A stretch of 64,000 bases of DNA from JAGVSZ01 sp963747775 (GCA_963747775.1 CAVVGT010000007.1:248001-312000); one strand, 5' to 3'; shown: positions 56,300-63,959, counted from the first letter of the stretch. Program-made: numbers and translations. Notes: generated by a model from the letters alone, not told the origin.

Positions 56300-57211
56300 A
56301 TGAAGAACGAAGAACTGTTCGATAGCCTAGTCCAGAACGCCTTTGAGTTTCTGGATAGGACGCTTGCAGAGTTGGACTCCGCACCAAAGCACGCGCTAAT
56401 AAACTTTGTGACTGCAGTCGAGCTGTTGTTCAAAGCACGGCTATCGCTGGTTGGCGCGATGTGGGTGGCAGAGGAGCCGACTGCGGCCACGCCAGAGCGG
56501 TTCGCGAAAGGGAGTCTTCGTACAGTCGGACTGGAACTAGCGCGGCAGCGTATCGAGGCGCTCAGCGAAGACCGCGTGGACGACGTCCGCTTCAAGATTT
56601 TTCAGGGTCTGGCGCGCCACAGAAACCGCGTAATTCACTTCTTCCATCCCAATCTCAGCAAGCAACACGAGCGTGATGCAATTGCGGGCGAAATCTGTGT
56701 AGGGTGGTTCCACCTTTACGGGCTGCTCACTGGTCTCTGGGCCACCGAATTCGGTTCCTACTCGAAGCGCACTAGGGAGTTCGGGGTGCAACTGCAAACG
56801 ACAACTCGCTTCTTGGGCGCCGTCTTTGCGCACGTCTTAAAGACTAACGCGAACGCCAAGACGTTCTCAAAGTGCCCTTCATGCGGGTACGCGGCTCTAG
56901 ACAACGCCATGGGTGAGCGGTACACCGCAGCACTGTGTCGAGTGTGCGGCTACCGCGAACCCTCACACAAGGCGATCCAACATGGTGAAGAGGATTTCTC
57001 GGCTTGCTGTGCCTGGTGCGACGGCCAGAATACCGTGGTGGAGACTGCCTTTGGGTTCAAGTGCACTGCGTGCGGCGAGAGTTTCAGCGAGTGCAAGACT
57101 TGCGAATACTGCAGTGAGCACTGGGTGGGCACTAGTGATTCAGACTTTGGCGACTACTATTCGGGATGCCCGCTTTGCGGGGGCGCAGCGTCGAACATCA
57201 AGGACGACTGA
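56300..57211 (+). CDS. probable HEPN-domain protein with three C-terminal zinc ribbons
   Basis: 303 residues. Residues 1-180 are helical, and residues 106-113 read RHRNRVIH: Arg108-Asn109-x3-His113, the R-N-x3-H form of the HEPN ribonuclease motif. Residues 192-293 hold paired CxxC motifs: CPSC (192-195) with CRVC (213-216); CAWC (237-240) with CTAC (255-258); CKTC/CEYC (265-271) with CPLC (290-293). The likely reading is an RNA-cleaving or nucleic-acid-binding protein. The gene is AT-richer than the flanks and stands next to a toxin-antitoxin pair, which suggests transfer and possibly defence. No partner methylase or NTase gene is adjacent. The family was not recognised. Confidence 0.65.
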   Translation: MKNEELFDSLVQNAFEFLDRTLAELDSAPKHALINFVTAVELLFKARLSLVGAMWVAEEPTAATPERFAKGSLRTVGLELARQRIEALSEDRVDDVRFKIFQGLARHRNRVIHFFHPNLSKQHERDAIAGEICVGWFHLYGLLTGLWATEFGSYSKRTREFGVQLQTTTRFLGAVFAHVLKTNANAKTFSKCPSCGYAALDNAMGERYTAALCRVCGYREPSHKAIQHGEEDFSACCAWCDGQNTVVETAFGFKCTACGESFSECKTCEYCSEHWVGTSDSDFGDYYSGCPLCGGAASNIKDD

Positions 57212-57489
57212 GCTTAGTTCAGCTGGCGACCTGACGACAGGAACTTGCCTCTTCCGGTAGAGACGGGGTGTGAACGCTTTGGTTCGTGATCGCCCGCGCG
57301 CGGCCGTCTAAGCACTGCGCTTGCGGTGAGCTTAAGGAACCGGAATAAGAGTGACGCTCCGCGCCGCATTTACCGCCACACGACTAAGGCGTGTTGTGAC
57401 GCGCGATCTGCGTACAGATTCGGTACAGATTCGCGCGGACGGAAGGGGCTTTCCGGCAGGGAAACGCCGTTAAGTATTTGATTGATTAT

Positions 57490-57534
57490 TGGTCGGGGCG
57501 AAGTGATTCGAACACTCGACCCCCTGCACCCCAT
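57490..57534 (-). other. 3' half of a tRNA-Pro(GGG) gene, probable att site
   Basis: On the minus strand this reads anticodon loop ATGGGGT (anticodon GGG, U33 present), the stem half GCAGG, variable loop, T-arm with loop TTCGAAT (stem GAGTG / CACTT), acceptor 3' strand CGCCCCG and ACCA. Beyond 57534, where the matching GCAGG should continue, the sequence departs from tRNA, and no 5' half (CGGGGCG) follows. A fragment running from the anticodon loop to CCA is the classical footprint of site-specific integration at a tRNA gene. Confidence 0.72.
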
Positions 57535-57570
57535 ACGGTTGCACAGCCTACCATCGTCGGAAGGCGTCAA

Positions 57571-57602
57571 CTCGCCACACAACGCTCAATGTGTTGCGAG
57601 TC
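57571..57602. repeat. 32-bp imperfect palindrome, left copy
   Basis: CTCGC-x-ACACA ... TGTGT-x-GCGAG. A second copy at 61705-61736 matches it at 27 of 32 positions. Being palindromic, the pair can be read as direct or inverted repeats. They bracket 4.1 kb that includes the IS256 element and the ankyrin gene. Confidence 0.6.
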
Positions 57603-57823
57603 ACGCCAATCAGGCGTCCCTCCTTTCAACGGCGTGGGGACGCCGACGGCGAGCCGATCGCAACAACCCTGAAGCCCCGGAAGATCTCTCGTATCTCCGC
57701 AAATGGATCTTGCGCGGCGGCCTGTGCGTAACGCAGGACTGAGAGTCCCGCGTGACGCGCCTGCTATCGGTCCAAACCTTAAGATTGGCACCAAAATTGA
57801 GGTGCCTAGCTGCAACAGCCCTC

Positions 57824-58581
57824 TCAGCGATACTTCCCGAGCGAAGGGCAGGTCTTGGCCAAATCCATAACCAGGCCAAGCGTCTTTCCTGCTTGTAAGT
57901 CGGCGCCCTTAGCGATGAAAAATCGAAGCAACCTTTCCCAGCGTTCGCACGGCCAATCATGATTCCTAATTCCCATTTCCAACGCCGTGCTCCCATCGGA
58001 GTTCAAAGCGTTTATGTCCGCCCCTCTTGACATAAGGTAAGCAACGCTGCTTTCAATCTCATCGATCTTCCCTCTAATCGCCGCAATCGACAAAAGCGTG
58101 TAGCCCCGAGAGTTGCGTTGCCCAGCATTCACTCCACGGGCGAGCAATGCTTGAAAGGTTTCGGGCGTTACGGCGGATGAGGAACTGAAATGGGAAGTTA
58201 CCGCGTACGCCCTTAATACATCGACGTTCTCGTGGCGTCCCTGCTGAATCGCGTAGTCTGATGGCGAGATGTTGTTTGCATCCCGGGCGTCTAGCTCTGC
58301 GCCGTTCGCGAGAAGAATCTTTACCGCTCCAGCCGTTCCATCCCGAGCAGCTACGAGAAGAGGCGTTTGCTTACGCTTATCACGAGCGTTGACGTTTGCA
58401 CCGCTCCGGATCAGTAACTCGATCATCTTCGGGTCACGCGCTGCGGCCGCGTATAACGGCGTGCGCCCTTGCGCGTCCCTCGCGTATACCAATGCCGGGT
58501 TGGCGCTCAAAAGACGCCCAGTCTCTGCCTGATCGTCACTCCGAATCGCAACATTAAGGGCGTCTGCTGTCAGGGTGGGCG
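57824..58581 (-). pseudogene. C-terminal part of an ankyrin-repeat protein, cut off by an IS256-family insertion
   Basis: About 250 residues of coding sequence. It contains four or five ankyrin repeats: GRTPLYAAAARDPKMIELLI with GANVNARD, KQTPLLVAARDGTAGAVKIL with GAELDARD, a partial repeat (SPSDYAIQQGRHENVDVLRA), then RGYTLLSIAAIRGKIDEIES and STALEMGIRNHDW. Its 5' portion lies at 60003-61200. On its own it has no start signal; see the IS256 entry for the exact junction. Confidence 0.9.
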
Positions 58582-58590
58582 TGGAAGCCG
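58582..58590. repeat. 9-bp target-site duplication, left
   Basis: TGGAAGCCG directly abuts the left inverted repeat of the IS256 element. The identical 9 bases are at 60003-60011. IS256-family elements generate 8-9-bp duplications. Confidence 0.9.
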
Positions 58591-58645
58591 AGCCTGTCAG
58601 GAGTTTTGTGTGTGAGGCATACCATGGCAACTGAAAGGAACAGGT

Positions 58646-59920
58646 ATGCCAAAGCCAGTCAGGAAGATGCAGAGAGCCAACGCTGCCGCGCAAGCGGCGG
58701 TGTTGCCCAAGATACCGGCGGAGTTGCTTGACCAGTTGGTGACGGGTCCGATGACCGCGGAGGCGGTCGACGAGGCCTCCCGGGCGTTCAAGAAGGCGCT
58801 GATCGAACGCGCCCTGGGCGCCGAGATGAGCCACCACCTGGGCTACGCCGCCGGCACGGAGAAGCCCGAGGCGGCGACCAACCACCGCAACGGCAAGAGC
58901 GGCAAGACGGTTCTGACCGACGACGGGCCGTTGCGCATCGAGGTGCCGCGAGATCGGGAAGGCGAATTCGAGCCCAAGCTCATCGGCAAGCACGAACGGC
59001 GCTTCACCGGCTTTGACGACAAGATCATCGCCATGTACGCCCGCGGGATGACGGTGCGGGAGATTCAGGGGTTTCTGGCCGAGATGTACGCCACCGAGGT
59101 GACCCCGGAGTTCATCAGCATCGTCACCGACGCGGTGCTCGCGGAAATCACCGCCTGGCAGGCCCGGCCGCTGGAGCCGATGTACCCGGTGATCTTCTTC
59201 GACGCGCTGCGGGTGAAGATCCGGGAGGACAACGTGGTGCGCAACAAGGCAGTCTACCTGGCCCTGGGCGTGCGGCCCGAGGGCACCCGCGAGATCCTCG
59301 GGCTGTGGATCGAGAACACCGAGGGGGCGAAATTCTGGATGAAGGTGTTCAACGACCTGAAGACCCGCGGTGTCCAGGACATCCTGATCGCGGTCACCGA
59401 CGGCCTGAAGGGCATGTCCGAAGCCCTGGCGGTGGTCTATCCGGCCACCACCCTGCAGACCTGCATCGTGCACCTGATCCGCAACAGCCTGGACTACGCC
59501 ACCTGGAAGGAGCGCAGGGCGCTCGCGGCGGCAATCAAGCCAATCTACACGGCCCCGAGCGCGGAGGCGGCCGAGGCCGAGCTGACGGCCTTCGAGTCCG
59601 GGCCATGGGGCCAGAGATTCCCGACCGTCGTGGCCGCCTGGCGGCGCGCCTGGTCGAACGTGATTCCGTTCTTCGCGTTTCCGCCGGCGGTGCGGCGGGT
59701 GATCTACACGACGAACTGCATCGAGAGCGTGAACGCGCGGTTGAGGAAGATCATCAAGACACGCGGCCACTTCCCATCCGACGACGCCGCCAGCAAGCTG
59801 ATCTGGCTGGCGCTTCGCAACATCACTGCCGATTGGAGCCGCGCGGCACACGACTGGAAGAGTGCAATGAATCAATTCGCAATCCTGTACGCTGATCGCT
59901 TCTCGACGAGGGCTGCGTAA
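58646..59920 (+). CDS. IS256-family transposase (DDE)
   Basis: 424 residues, the family's usual size. N-terminal MPKPVRKMQRANAAAQAAV leads to the conserved LGYAAGTEKPEAATNHRNGK and the catalytic DDE residues: Asp in FFDALRVKIREDN, Asp in IAVTDGLKGMSEAL and Glu in TTNCIESVNARLRK (near 350). The motif TLQTCIVHLIRNSL is also typical. AAAGGAACAGGT lies before the ATG. It appears functional. Confidence 0.96.
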   Translation: MPKPVRKMQRANAAAQAAVLPKIPAELLDQLVTGPMTAEAVDEASRAFKKALIERALGAEMSHHLGYAAGTEKPEAATNHRNGKSGKTVLTDDGPLRIEVPRDREGEFEPKLIGKHERRFTGFDDKIIAMYARGMTVREIQGFLAEMYATEVTPEFISIVTDAVLAEITAWQARPLEPMYPVIFFDALRVKIREDNVVRNKAVYLALGVRPEGTREILGLWIENTEGAKFWMKVFNDLKTRGVQDILIAVTDGLKGMSEALAVVYPATTLQTCIVHLIRNSLDYATWKERRALAAAIKPIYTAPSAEAAEAELTAFESGPWGQRFPTVVAAWRRAWSNVIPFFAFPPAVRRVIYTTNCIESVNARLRKIIKTRGHFPSDDAASKLIWLALRNITADWSRAAHDWKSAMNQFAILYADRFSTRAA

Positions 59921-59930
59921 AATGATCCGG

Positions 59931-59964
59931 TTCATCGTCCGGGGGCGCGCCCCCGGACGATGAA
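59931..59964. terminator. 34-bp perfect palindrome within the IS256 element
   Basis: A 17-bp arm beginning TTCATCGTCCGGGGGCG is repeated exactly in inverted form with no loop bases. It begins 11 bases after the transposase stop. No T-run follows, so termination by hairpin alone is uncertain; it may block readthrough from the host gene or act as a transposition/expression element. Confidence 0.6.
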
Positions 59965-60002
59965 CCCAAACCTGCCTTACACACAGAAATCAGGACACTC
60001 CC

Positions 60003-60011
60003 TGGAAGCCG
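60003..60011. repeat. 9-bp target-site duplication, right
   Basis: TGGAAGCCG immediately after the right end of the IS256 element, identical to 58582-58590. Confidence 0.9.
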
Positions 60012-61200
60012 GCCGATCCGTGCCCGCCGCACGAGACAAAGACTGCGACTTAGCCGCATCCAGCGCGCGCGCCTGGAGTTGCTCTGTTGCTATCTGGGCC
60101 AAAGCCTTATCGTCGTACAGAATACGAAACCCATTCTTCTGATAGAACTGGGACGCCGACTGCATGAAGAACATCTTCTCTGGCGCGTTTCCGGAGTATT
60201 GGATGGATCCGTTTGGATTTGTTATCGCGACCGCCCATAGCTGGCCTTTGTCCGAGCGCCCCCACGTAACGGGTACTTCTACCGCCTGGAAAGCAAGGCC
60301 AGGATCTCCGATATGGACGTCTGCCTGAAGTACGGAAGTCGTTTCCTGTCCGCTCTCTCGCACCACATGACTGATCTTCACCAACAGCTTGTTATCTTGT
60401 ACGCCAATATCAGACTTAACCGTGTACCGGAGCTCTGGGTACTGTTTCCCGCCTATGCGAAGGGGGTTCTGGGTAGTGTAGGTCCCAACCGGTCGCGTCC
60501 ATAGGACATCGCCCGGGGTTGCTGCATCGAGACGACGCCCTTCTTGCTCGGCCTTCCCAAGATCTTCAGCCGCGCTTGCTAGCAGCTGCTCCAGCCTGCC
60601 TTCAGGCGAACCATCCGTAAGTGCGCGTCCAACCTCCGTGAGTTTTCGCTCTGCGTCGCGAAGCGCAGTACCGTAGTCCACGAGCACCTTCCCTACCGCG
60701 GCAAATGGATTTGTAGCGCTTGGCTTATCGAAGAAGAGCAGCTCCAACTTCTGTTGGAGCTTACGAAGCGCGTCGACTCGACTCTTGAGTGAGAGAAACG
60801 CGTCCGCGATCTTTTGCGAGACGGGCCTTGGAGCATCAAATACGGCAATGGGCCCCAGCGAATTATGAAATGTATACACGTCGGGCCCACATTTGCACCA
60901 TCTTTCATATTGCTTCTCGAACGCGCGTGATGCTCGGAGCTGATTCATTACGCTGCCTGCAGTCTTCCCGGATATAACCCCCCAATTGTCACGGCCACCT
61001 CTTGGAGCGTCGCCCTTGTATAAGAGCACCCGCCACTCGCGAACATTTACCTTTACCTCGGCAGGATCGCCCTGAGGTACATACGCGAGCACTCCCCGAC
61101 TATCTACGTAGTACCCATCCTCGTCAGCCATAGCGCTTACAGCAAGAAACAGCTGCAGGCAGGCTCCCGCGCAAAGAAGGCCAAGACGTGCACTTTGCAT
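60003..61200 (-). pseudogene. N-terminal part of the IS256-interrupted ankyrin-repeat protein
   Basis: About 400 residues ending at the insertion. A signal peptide (cleavage near AVSAMA) indicates export. The remainder (EVKVNVREWRVLLYKGD, helical VSQKIADAFLSLKSRVDALRKLQQ, RPVGTYTTQNPLRIGG, GRSDKGQLWAVAITNPNGS) was not recognised. As it stands the frame runs past the target duplication into the IS and ends RECPDFCV. Removing the element and one duplication gives 1,956 bases, 652 codons, in frame through PAS-TPTLTADALN into the ankyrin part. Confidence 0.9.
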
Positions 61201-61284
61201 TTCTCCCCCTTCCTGCTGTTCAGACTTCAGTGCTATACGCGGCTACCTCCAGGTGACGTCACGTCAGCCCCGAGCTGTTCTCAG

Positions 61285-61581
61285 CTAGAGTAGCAGTGTA
61301 TTCAGAACGTTCAATTCTGTTGATGCCATGACGTAACGGTCACCGAGCGCTAGCTCAAGCCTAAGTGGATTTCCCTGACAGGCACCCGCGACCCACGGGA
61401 AGGCATCGCAACGGGGAATCGGAGGCATCACATCTCCGTTGCTCGGGAGAGTCCTGCCCATTGCATCTCGCCAGAGTTCCAGTCTAAGAAAACGATGAAG
61501 TCGTCGCAGACAAATACCAGATGGCGGATCGGCCGGCTTCCCAAACCGGTTCTCTATGTCTTTATCAGTATGAGTGTGCAT
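61285..61581 (-). CDS. possible small hypothetical protein
   Basis: 98 residues from the ATG at 61581. The translation (MHTHTDKDIENRFGKPADPP ... STELNVLNTLLL) has a mixed hydrophobic/charged character, but no motif, signal peptide or clear ribosome site. A longer start at 61716 would run into the palindromic repeat and is less likely. Weakly supported. Confidence 0.28.
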   Translation of the reverse strand: MHTHTDKDIENRFGKPADPPSGICLRRLHRFLRLELWRDAMGRTLPSNGDVMPPIPRCDAFPWVAGACQGNPLRLELALGDRYVMASTELNVLNTLLL

Positions 61582-61704
61582 GTCCTGCTCCGTCGGTTCC
61601 CAGCGCAATGATGCCCATAACGCAGGAGAGAGTATCTCTTTATCGCAGCGTTCGATCGACGGCGGCGAACCAATCGCGTGTCGTCCGTCGAGCAGTCCTG
61701 TGGA

Positions 61705-61736
61705 CTCGCAACACAACGCTTAAAGTGTGGCGAATC
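61705..61736. repeat. 32-bp imperfect palindrome, right copy
   Basis: CTCGC-a-ACACAACGCTTAAA-GTGTGGCGA; see 57571-57602. Its GTGTGGCGAAT end is also present at 45910-45920. Confidence 0.6.
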
Positions 61737-61884
61737 GCCGCTATGAGGCAGTGACGGCGACGACGAGGAATCGCTCCGCCGGAACGGCGGGTTTCACATC
61801 GCGTGGATTAGGGTGGACAAAGCCCGCGCCGCGCCCCCGGGACGCGATGCCCCCCCCCCGCGCGCGCCCCTCACGCCGCCTGCT

Positions 61885-62960
61885 TCAGACAAGCGCTCTG
61901 AGCCGTGCGGCGAACGCCGATAGCTTGTGGCACGTCAGCAGCAAGCAATCCATGGCGCGGGTCATCGCCACGTAGAGCAGTCGCGCTTCGTCCTCGGGCG
62001 GTTCTTTCTCGTAGGGCATGAACCCGATCCCCGGAATGGCGACGACGGGAAACTCGAGGCCCTTGCTGCTGTGCATCGTGAGCACCTTCACGCTGTCATG
62101 CCCGGCGTCGAAGTGGCGCCGCTTCTTGCTCTCCTGGAGCCACTCGACGGGGATCTGCGCCTGCCGCAGCGCCTGCGTGACTTCTTCGCCGACGAATTTG
62201 GAGCGATAGACGACGGCCATCTCGTTCCAAGGACGGCCTTCCCGATGCAGCGCCTTCAACCGCTCTGCGATAAAACCCGCCTCGGCCTTGAGTGACGACA
62301 GCCTCACGAGCTCAGGCGGCGGGCCGCGCCGGCCGGCGCTCGACGGCTCGACGAGCGGCACGCCGTCTTCCTCCGCGGCTTCGGGCGTGAGCAGCTCGCG
62401 CGCGAACTCGCAGGCCACCCCCAGCACCTCGGCGGTATTGCGGTAGTTCAGACGGAGAATCGTCGTGCGGCCCCGGGCTTCGATGCCCACGCTCTTGAAG
62501 CTGAACTTCCGCCGAGCGCGCTTCGCGTAGATCGACTGCGCATCGTCGTAGAGCACGAGGAGCGAACTGGCTTCCGGGTCGACCATCCGCGCCGCGAGCT
62601 TCAGCCACTCGGGCCGGAAGTCGTGACCTTCGTCGATCAAGACCGCGCCGTACTGCGCCGCCGGGATCTGGCCGCGTTCCACCGCGTGAACGACCGCGTC
62701 CACCATGCGGTCGAAGAAGCCCTCGCCTTCCTCGGGCTTCGCGACGTTGTAGAGCCTGAGCTGGTCATGGCACCAGCCGTGGAAGTGCCGCACCGTCACC
62801 TGTCCGGCCACGCCCGTCTGCTCGATCGCGTGCGCGAGCTTCGACGCGAGCGTGACGTTGTAGCAGAGGACGAGGATCGGCTTGCCGAGCTCGAGCGGAG
62901 ACTGGACGACGCGGATCTCGGGGAACAGGTGCCAGCGGATGCGCTCGATCAGCGCAGTGC
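61885..62960 (-). pseudogene. C-terminal part of a UvrD/Rep-type helicase (truncated)
   Basis: About 350 residues. Helicase motifs II-VI are present: IDEGHDFRPEWL (DEGH), VLYDDAQSIY, TILRLNYRNTAEV, KVLTMHSSKGLEFPVVAI and ARLLYVAMTRAMDCLLLT. Motif I (Walker A) is missing: upstream of GKPILVLCYNVTLASKL the sequence turns into a PIN-domain gene. The first in-frame start (GTG at 62811) leaves out even more. The missing N-terminus of this type of protein appears at 63636-63752 on the same strand, so the gene was probably broken by a cassette. Confidence 0.85.
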
Positions 62961-63373
62961 GAAGATCGTGACGCCTTGCTCCCTCGCCGCCTGTCGCTGG
63001 CCGTGATCCAGGGTGGCGAGAGGCACGCGCAGCGCGCGGGCGAGCTCGAAGTACAGCGCGTCGTAGCCTTGCAGGTGATATCGCTCGGCGAGCTCGACGA
63101 CTGGCGCGCGGTGTAGAGCGCCAGGTGCGTCCGCGTGTCGAAGCTGTCCAGATCCTCGAGAGCCTGTCGCAAGCGCGCCTGACTCAACGCCCTGCGGCGC
63201 CGCTCGCGCAGCAGCACGTGCCCCATCTCGATGCCCCACTAGACGGGGACATGGAGGACGGCTCCATCGGCTGCTGCAGCAGCGACGCGCCCCGCGTACG
63301 CCGCGCGCTCGGGGCTTTCCTTCAGGAACCAGGCGAGTGAAACGCTGGCGTCGAGTACGAACTCGATCGCCAT
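62949..63373 (-). pseudogene. VapC-like PIN-domain toxin with internal stop and frameshift
   Basis: From the ATG at 63373 it reads a typical PIN start: FVLDASVSLAWFLKE with the first metal Asp. An amber TAG follows at codon 45 (63239-63241), where the family has a Leu before Trp (VPV*WGIEM). A second break, a 1-base shift near 63107, separates LDSFDTRTHLALYTA from PVVELAERYHLQGYDALYFEL. The last part carries the PIN Asp in ATLDHGQRQAA. The gene is dead as given. Its start overlaps the antitoxin stop by one base. Confidence 0.85.
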
Positions 63374-63540
63374 CAGCGGGCGAGGCGTGCGCCACGCGCT
63401 TCCGCGAGCGCCTGGCCCGCCGTGCGCCGCGCCTTGCTCCGCTGCAACCGCCGAATGTTGGCCGCGATCCGCCGGCCTGCCGCACGGCGCTTGGCCGGGT
63501 CGATCTTGCGCGCGACGATTCCGGGTTCGACGACTTTCAT
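63373..63540 (-). CDS. VapB-like antitoxin (short)
   Basis: 55 residues from the ATG at 63540 to a TGA that overlaps the toxin start (TGATG). It begins MKVVEPGIVARKIDPAKRRA and is Arg/Ala-rich with a predicted helix (IRRLQRSKARRTAGQALAEA). The overlap with a PIN gene and a TAGAAT -10-like element 27 bases upstream (63568-63573, minus) support its being an antitoxin, but the sequence is not a standard VapB or Phd. Confidence 0.6.
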   Translation of the reverse strand: MKVVEPGIVARKIDPAKRRAAGRRIAANIRRLQRSKARRTAGQALAEARGARLAR

Positions 63541-63635
63541 GAGCTGCCTCGCAGTCTGGTGCCGACGATTCTAGCCCACGAAACGTCCTCCGGGATCACC
63601 GGAATCGGGGTGGTGGCCATGACCGATCCTCTCAG

Positions 63636-63752
63636 GAAGGCGGTGTAGTCGTCGGGCAGCGCGTCCGCGAGCACCGCGAGCGTCGCGAGCTCCGGCTCGT
63701 GCGCGCCCGCGAGCGCGAGGCGGGTGAGGTCGGAGGGGACGAGGTGGGCCAT
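63636..63752 (-). pseudogene. N-terminal fragment of a NERD/UvrD-type helicase
   Basis: Thirty-nine residues, MAHLVPSDLTRLALAGAHEP followed by ELATLAVLADALPDDYTAF, match the start of nuclease-related-domain helicases, which typically continue into a NERD domain and then the helicase motifs. The similarity stops at DYTAF and the frame continues as unrelated sequence. The C-terminal part of such a protein is at 61885-62960. Confidence 0.65.
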
Positions 63753-63847
63753 GCAATGACCGGAGGGTTCGCGGGTCAGAGTGGGCGCGCGCTAGTAGAC
63801 CACTGCTAAGGCGTGAGGGCACTAACGTCGCGCGGCCGAGCGGGAAC

Positions 63848-63882
63848 GAGTGTGCACGGAGCGCAGGCTCGTCGGATGAGCC
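63848..63882. repeat. short repeat copy B
   Basis: GAGTGTGC, CGGAG and GGCTCGTCGGATGAGCC in this order; see 55028-55062. The copies agree at about 80% of positions. Confidence 0.5.
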
Positions 63883-63936
63883 ACTAGGGCGCACAAACTC
63901 TTGCCTGCCCCTCCCCAAAACTCGCCTTGCGACATA

Positions 63937-63952
63937 GTAACGCTTCCGTTAC
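63937..63952. promoter_or_regulatory. palindromic operator before the terminal gene
   Basis: GTAACG-cttc-CGTTAC, perfect 6-bp arms. It sits in the spacer between TTGCGA (63927-63932) and TACCAT (63950-63955), which are 17 bases apart. The arrangement is that of a self-repressed toxin-antitoxin promoter. Confidence 0.6.
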
Positions 63953-63959
63953 CATCTGA

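Larger units (their letters stand above)
57212..57823. other. gene-free stretch of about 610 bases with integration scar
   Basis: No gene could be supported. It contains the tRNA-Pro remnant (57490-57534), the palindromic repeat at 57571-57602 and a shorter relative, CGCCACAC ... GTGTTG, near 57374-57400. Open frames here that read WSGRSDSNTRPPAPH are tRNA-derived artefacts. Confidence 0.5.
58591..60002 (+). mobile_element. IS256-family insertion sequence
   Basis: 1,412 bp. The imperfect terminal repeats match at 21 of 29 positions: left end AGCCTGTCAGGAGTTTTGTG, right end (reversed) GGAGTGTCCTGATTTCTGTG, both continuing TGTG/A-AGGCA. It encodes one intact transposase on the plus strand and is flanked by an identical 9-bp duplication. 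A 34-bp perfect palindrome lies after the transposase. It has inserted into the ankyrin-repeat gene, and intactness of gene, ends and duplication suggests a recent event. Confidence 0.95.

Noticed and set aside
57478..57672. Open frame reading WSGRSDSNTRPPAPH
   Set aside because: This is the usual artefact from translating a tRNA 3' end; the DNA is the tRNA-Pro remnant and not a gene.
58646..59920. Minus-strand frame of the ankyrin gene continuing through the transposase (57824-59935)
   Set aside because: The apparent 703-residue frame is the ankyrin tail running by chance through the reverse strand of IS256; the IS ends and target duplication show the true junction.
61582..61716. Longer N-terminus for the hypothetical gene at 61285
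   Set aside because: It would be encoded by the palindromic repeat region; the shorter start is more plausible, and the gene itself is doubtful.
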